From positions 1 to 64,000 of the forward strand of contig NZ_JADWMY010000009.1 in NCBI RefSeq assembly GCF_015767275.1: a stretch of DNA of 64,000 nucleotides, in the 5' to 3' direction. Positions 62,943 through 64,000 of this stretch are shown one piece after another. Source of the stretch: Herbaspirillum sp. AP02. GTDB lineage: Bacteria; Pseudomonadota; Gammaproteobacteria; Burkholderiales; Burkholderiaceae_D. Below the pieces are notes generated by a model. It saw only the letters and a list, made by a program, of their open reading frames with translations. It did not search any database and had not been told where the DNA came from. A program made the translations under genes and the position numbers. Each line of letters begins with the position of its first letter. Positions within the stretch are counted from its first letter, which is position 1.

Positions 62943-64000
62943 ATGCAGACCAACTTAGCCGATTTCATCCGCAACACCCAGGCCGGCGAGGAAGCCGACA
63001 GCATCCTGCGTTCCTGCGTGCATTGCGGTTTCTGTACCGCCACCTGTCCCACCTACCAGTTGCTGGGGGATGAACTGGACGGCCCGCGTGGCCGCATCTA
63101 TCTCATCAAGCAGGTGCTGGAAGGCAAGCCCGCCACCGCCGCCACGCAGTCGCACCTGGACCGCTGCCTGACCTGCCGCAACTGCGAATCGACCTGCCCA
63201 TCCGGCGTGCAGTATGGTCGCCTGGTCGATATCGGCCGCAAGGTGGTGGAGCAGCAGGTACCACGCCCCCTGTCACAGCGCGTGATGCGCACCGCCTTGA
63301 AGGAGCTGGTGCCGCGCAAGTGGATTTTTCGTCCTGCCATGAAGGCCGGCCAGCTGGTGCGCCCGCTGTTGCCCAAGCTGTTGCAGAACAAGGTACCGCT
63401 GCCGCAGGACGCCGGCACCTGGCCCACGCGCACCCATGCGCGCCAGATGCTCTATCTCGAAGGTTGTGTACAGCCCTCGATGTCGCCCAACATCAACAGC
63501 GCCACCGCCCGCGTACTTGATGCCCTCGGCGTGCAGTTGTTCGCGCCCCCCAAGGCCGGCTGCTGCGGTGCCATCCGCTATCACATGAATGACCAGGACG
63601 GCGGCCTGGACGACATGCGTCGCAACATCGACGCCTGGTGGCCCTACATCGAAGGCCGGGATGGCATCCAGGCCGACACCATCGTCATGAATGCCTCCGG
63701 CTGCGGCGTCACCGTCAAGGAATACGGCCATCTGCTGCAGCACGATCCGGTCTATGCCGAAAAGGCGCGCCGCATCTCGCACATGACCCGCGACATCAGC
63801 GAAATCCTGCCCGAGTTCGAAGACCAGTTGAAACACAGGCTCAAGGACTTCAACGGCAAGCGCGTGGCCTACCATCCGCCCTGCACCCTGCAACACGGCC
63901 AGAAGATACGCGGCAAGGTCGAGACCATCCTGCGCGCCGCCGGAGTGGATGTGCAGTTGTGCGCCGACAGTCATCTGTGCTGCGGGTCGGCCGGCACCTA
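62943..64000 (+). CDS. glcF: glycolate oxidase iron-sulfur subunit GlcF (runs off the window)
   Basis: The frame from the ATG at 62943 is open to the right edge of the window, so the C-terminus is missing. Two [4Fe-4S] motifs are visible: CVHCGFCTATCP near residue 25 and CLTCRNCESTCP near residue 76. The Cys-rich CCG domain begins with GCVQPSMSP and PPKAGCCGAIRYH. It passes electrons from GlcDE to the quinone pool. It lies 26 bases after glcE. About 352 codons are in the window. Confidence 0.95.
   Translation, partial: MQTNLADFIRNTQAGEEADSILRSCVHCGFCTATCPTYQLLGDELDGPRGRIYLIKQVLEGKPATAATQSHLDRCLTCRNCESTCPSGVQYGRLVDIGRKVVEQQVPRPLSQRVMRTALKELVPRKWIFRPAMKAGQLVRPLLPKLLQNKVPLPQDAGTWPTRTHARQMLYLEGCVQPSMSPNINSATARVLDALGVQLFAPPKAGCCGAIRYHMNDQDGGLDDMRRNIDAWWPYIEGRDGIQADTIVMNASGCGVTVKEYGHLLQHDPVYAEKARRISHMTRDISEILPEFEDQLKHRLKDFNGKRVAYHPPCTLQHGQKIRGKVETILRAAGVDVQLCADSHLCCGSAGT

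Noticed and set aside
1-64000. Mobile elements, prophage, CRISPR arrays, tRNA or rRNA genes
   Set aside because: No transposase, integrase, repeat-spacer pattern, tRNA cloverleaf or rRNA sequence was recognised, and gene order looks core chromosomal.

Overview
The window is GC-rich (low 60s percent by eye), densely coded chromosomal DNA. Its gene content and gene order point to a betaproteobacterium of the Oxalobacteraceae, most likely Herbaspirillum. Pointers are gdhA followed by gltIJKL, rplM-rpsI upstream of argC-bactofilin-erpA, hemL-thiD-rubredoxin next to a pil-type chemosensory locus, and a sugar-acid operon like one I recall from Herbaspirillum huttiense. No tRNA, rRNA, insertion sequence, prophage or CRISPR array was seen. 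This is core plus metabolic chromosome, not a mobile island.

Region 1 (1-11.3 kb): a PagL-like outer-membrane enzyme, then a large leftward catabolic cluster. In transcription order it holds an AraD1/GguC-type FAH-fold protein, two permeases, an ATPase and a periplasmic binding protein of the polar-amino-acid ABC class, a UxaA/GarD-type dehydratase, a XylX-like 2-keto-3-deoxypentonate dehydratase, an SDR dehydrogenase and an SMP-30-type lactonase. A divergent GbpR-like LysR regulator faces it. The set fits non-phosphorylative breakdown of a pentose or pentonic acid to 2-oxoglutarate semialdehyde, or to pyruvate plus glycolate.

Region 2 (11.3-27 kb): small envelope and membrane proteins, an M20 amidohydrolase, a LysE exporter with an AraC regulator, a stand-alone molybdopterin oxidoreductase, a lipoprotein metallopeptidase, FadD, a 2-hydroxyacid dehydrogenase, an acyl-CoA thioesterase, an Atm1-type ABC exporter and a LysR regulator. 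Region 3 (27-33 kb): glutamate dehydrogenase and a glutamate/aspartate ABC importer, separated by an unexplained 855-base gap.

Region 4 (33-42.4 kb): housekeeping genes (pyrC, coq7, OsmC, rplM-rpsI, argC, a DUF6776-type protein, bactofilin, erpA, hemL, a divergent ThiD paralogue, rubredoxin). Between OsmC and rplM lies a strong candidate for a small RNA of about 90 nt. It has its own sigma-70 promoter, a CU-rich anti-Shine-Dalgarno-like segment and an intrinsic terminator.

Region 5 (42.4-49 kb): a three-gene chemosensory module (CheW/PilI-like, PilJ-like receptor, CheA/ChpA-like kinase) with no response regulator in the locus and no receiver domain on the kinase, then a ZIP metal transporter. 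Region 6 (49-64 kb): LysR, 3-mercaptopyruvate sulfurtransferase, a DMT permease, a Rieske oxygenase with a palindrome-rich upstream region, xseB-ispA-dxs (isoprenoid supply), a PduO-type adenosyltransferase, a D-lactate-dehydrogenase-like flavoprotein, LysR, and glcDEF (glycolate oxidase; glcF runs off the window). Glycolate oxidase could consume the glycolate that the Region 1 pathway may release.
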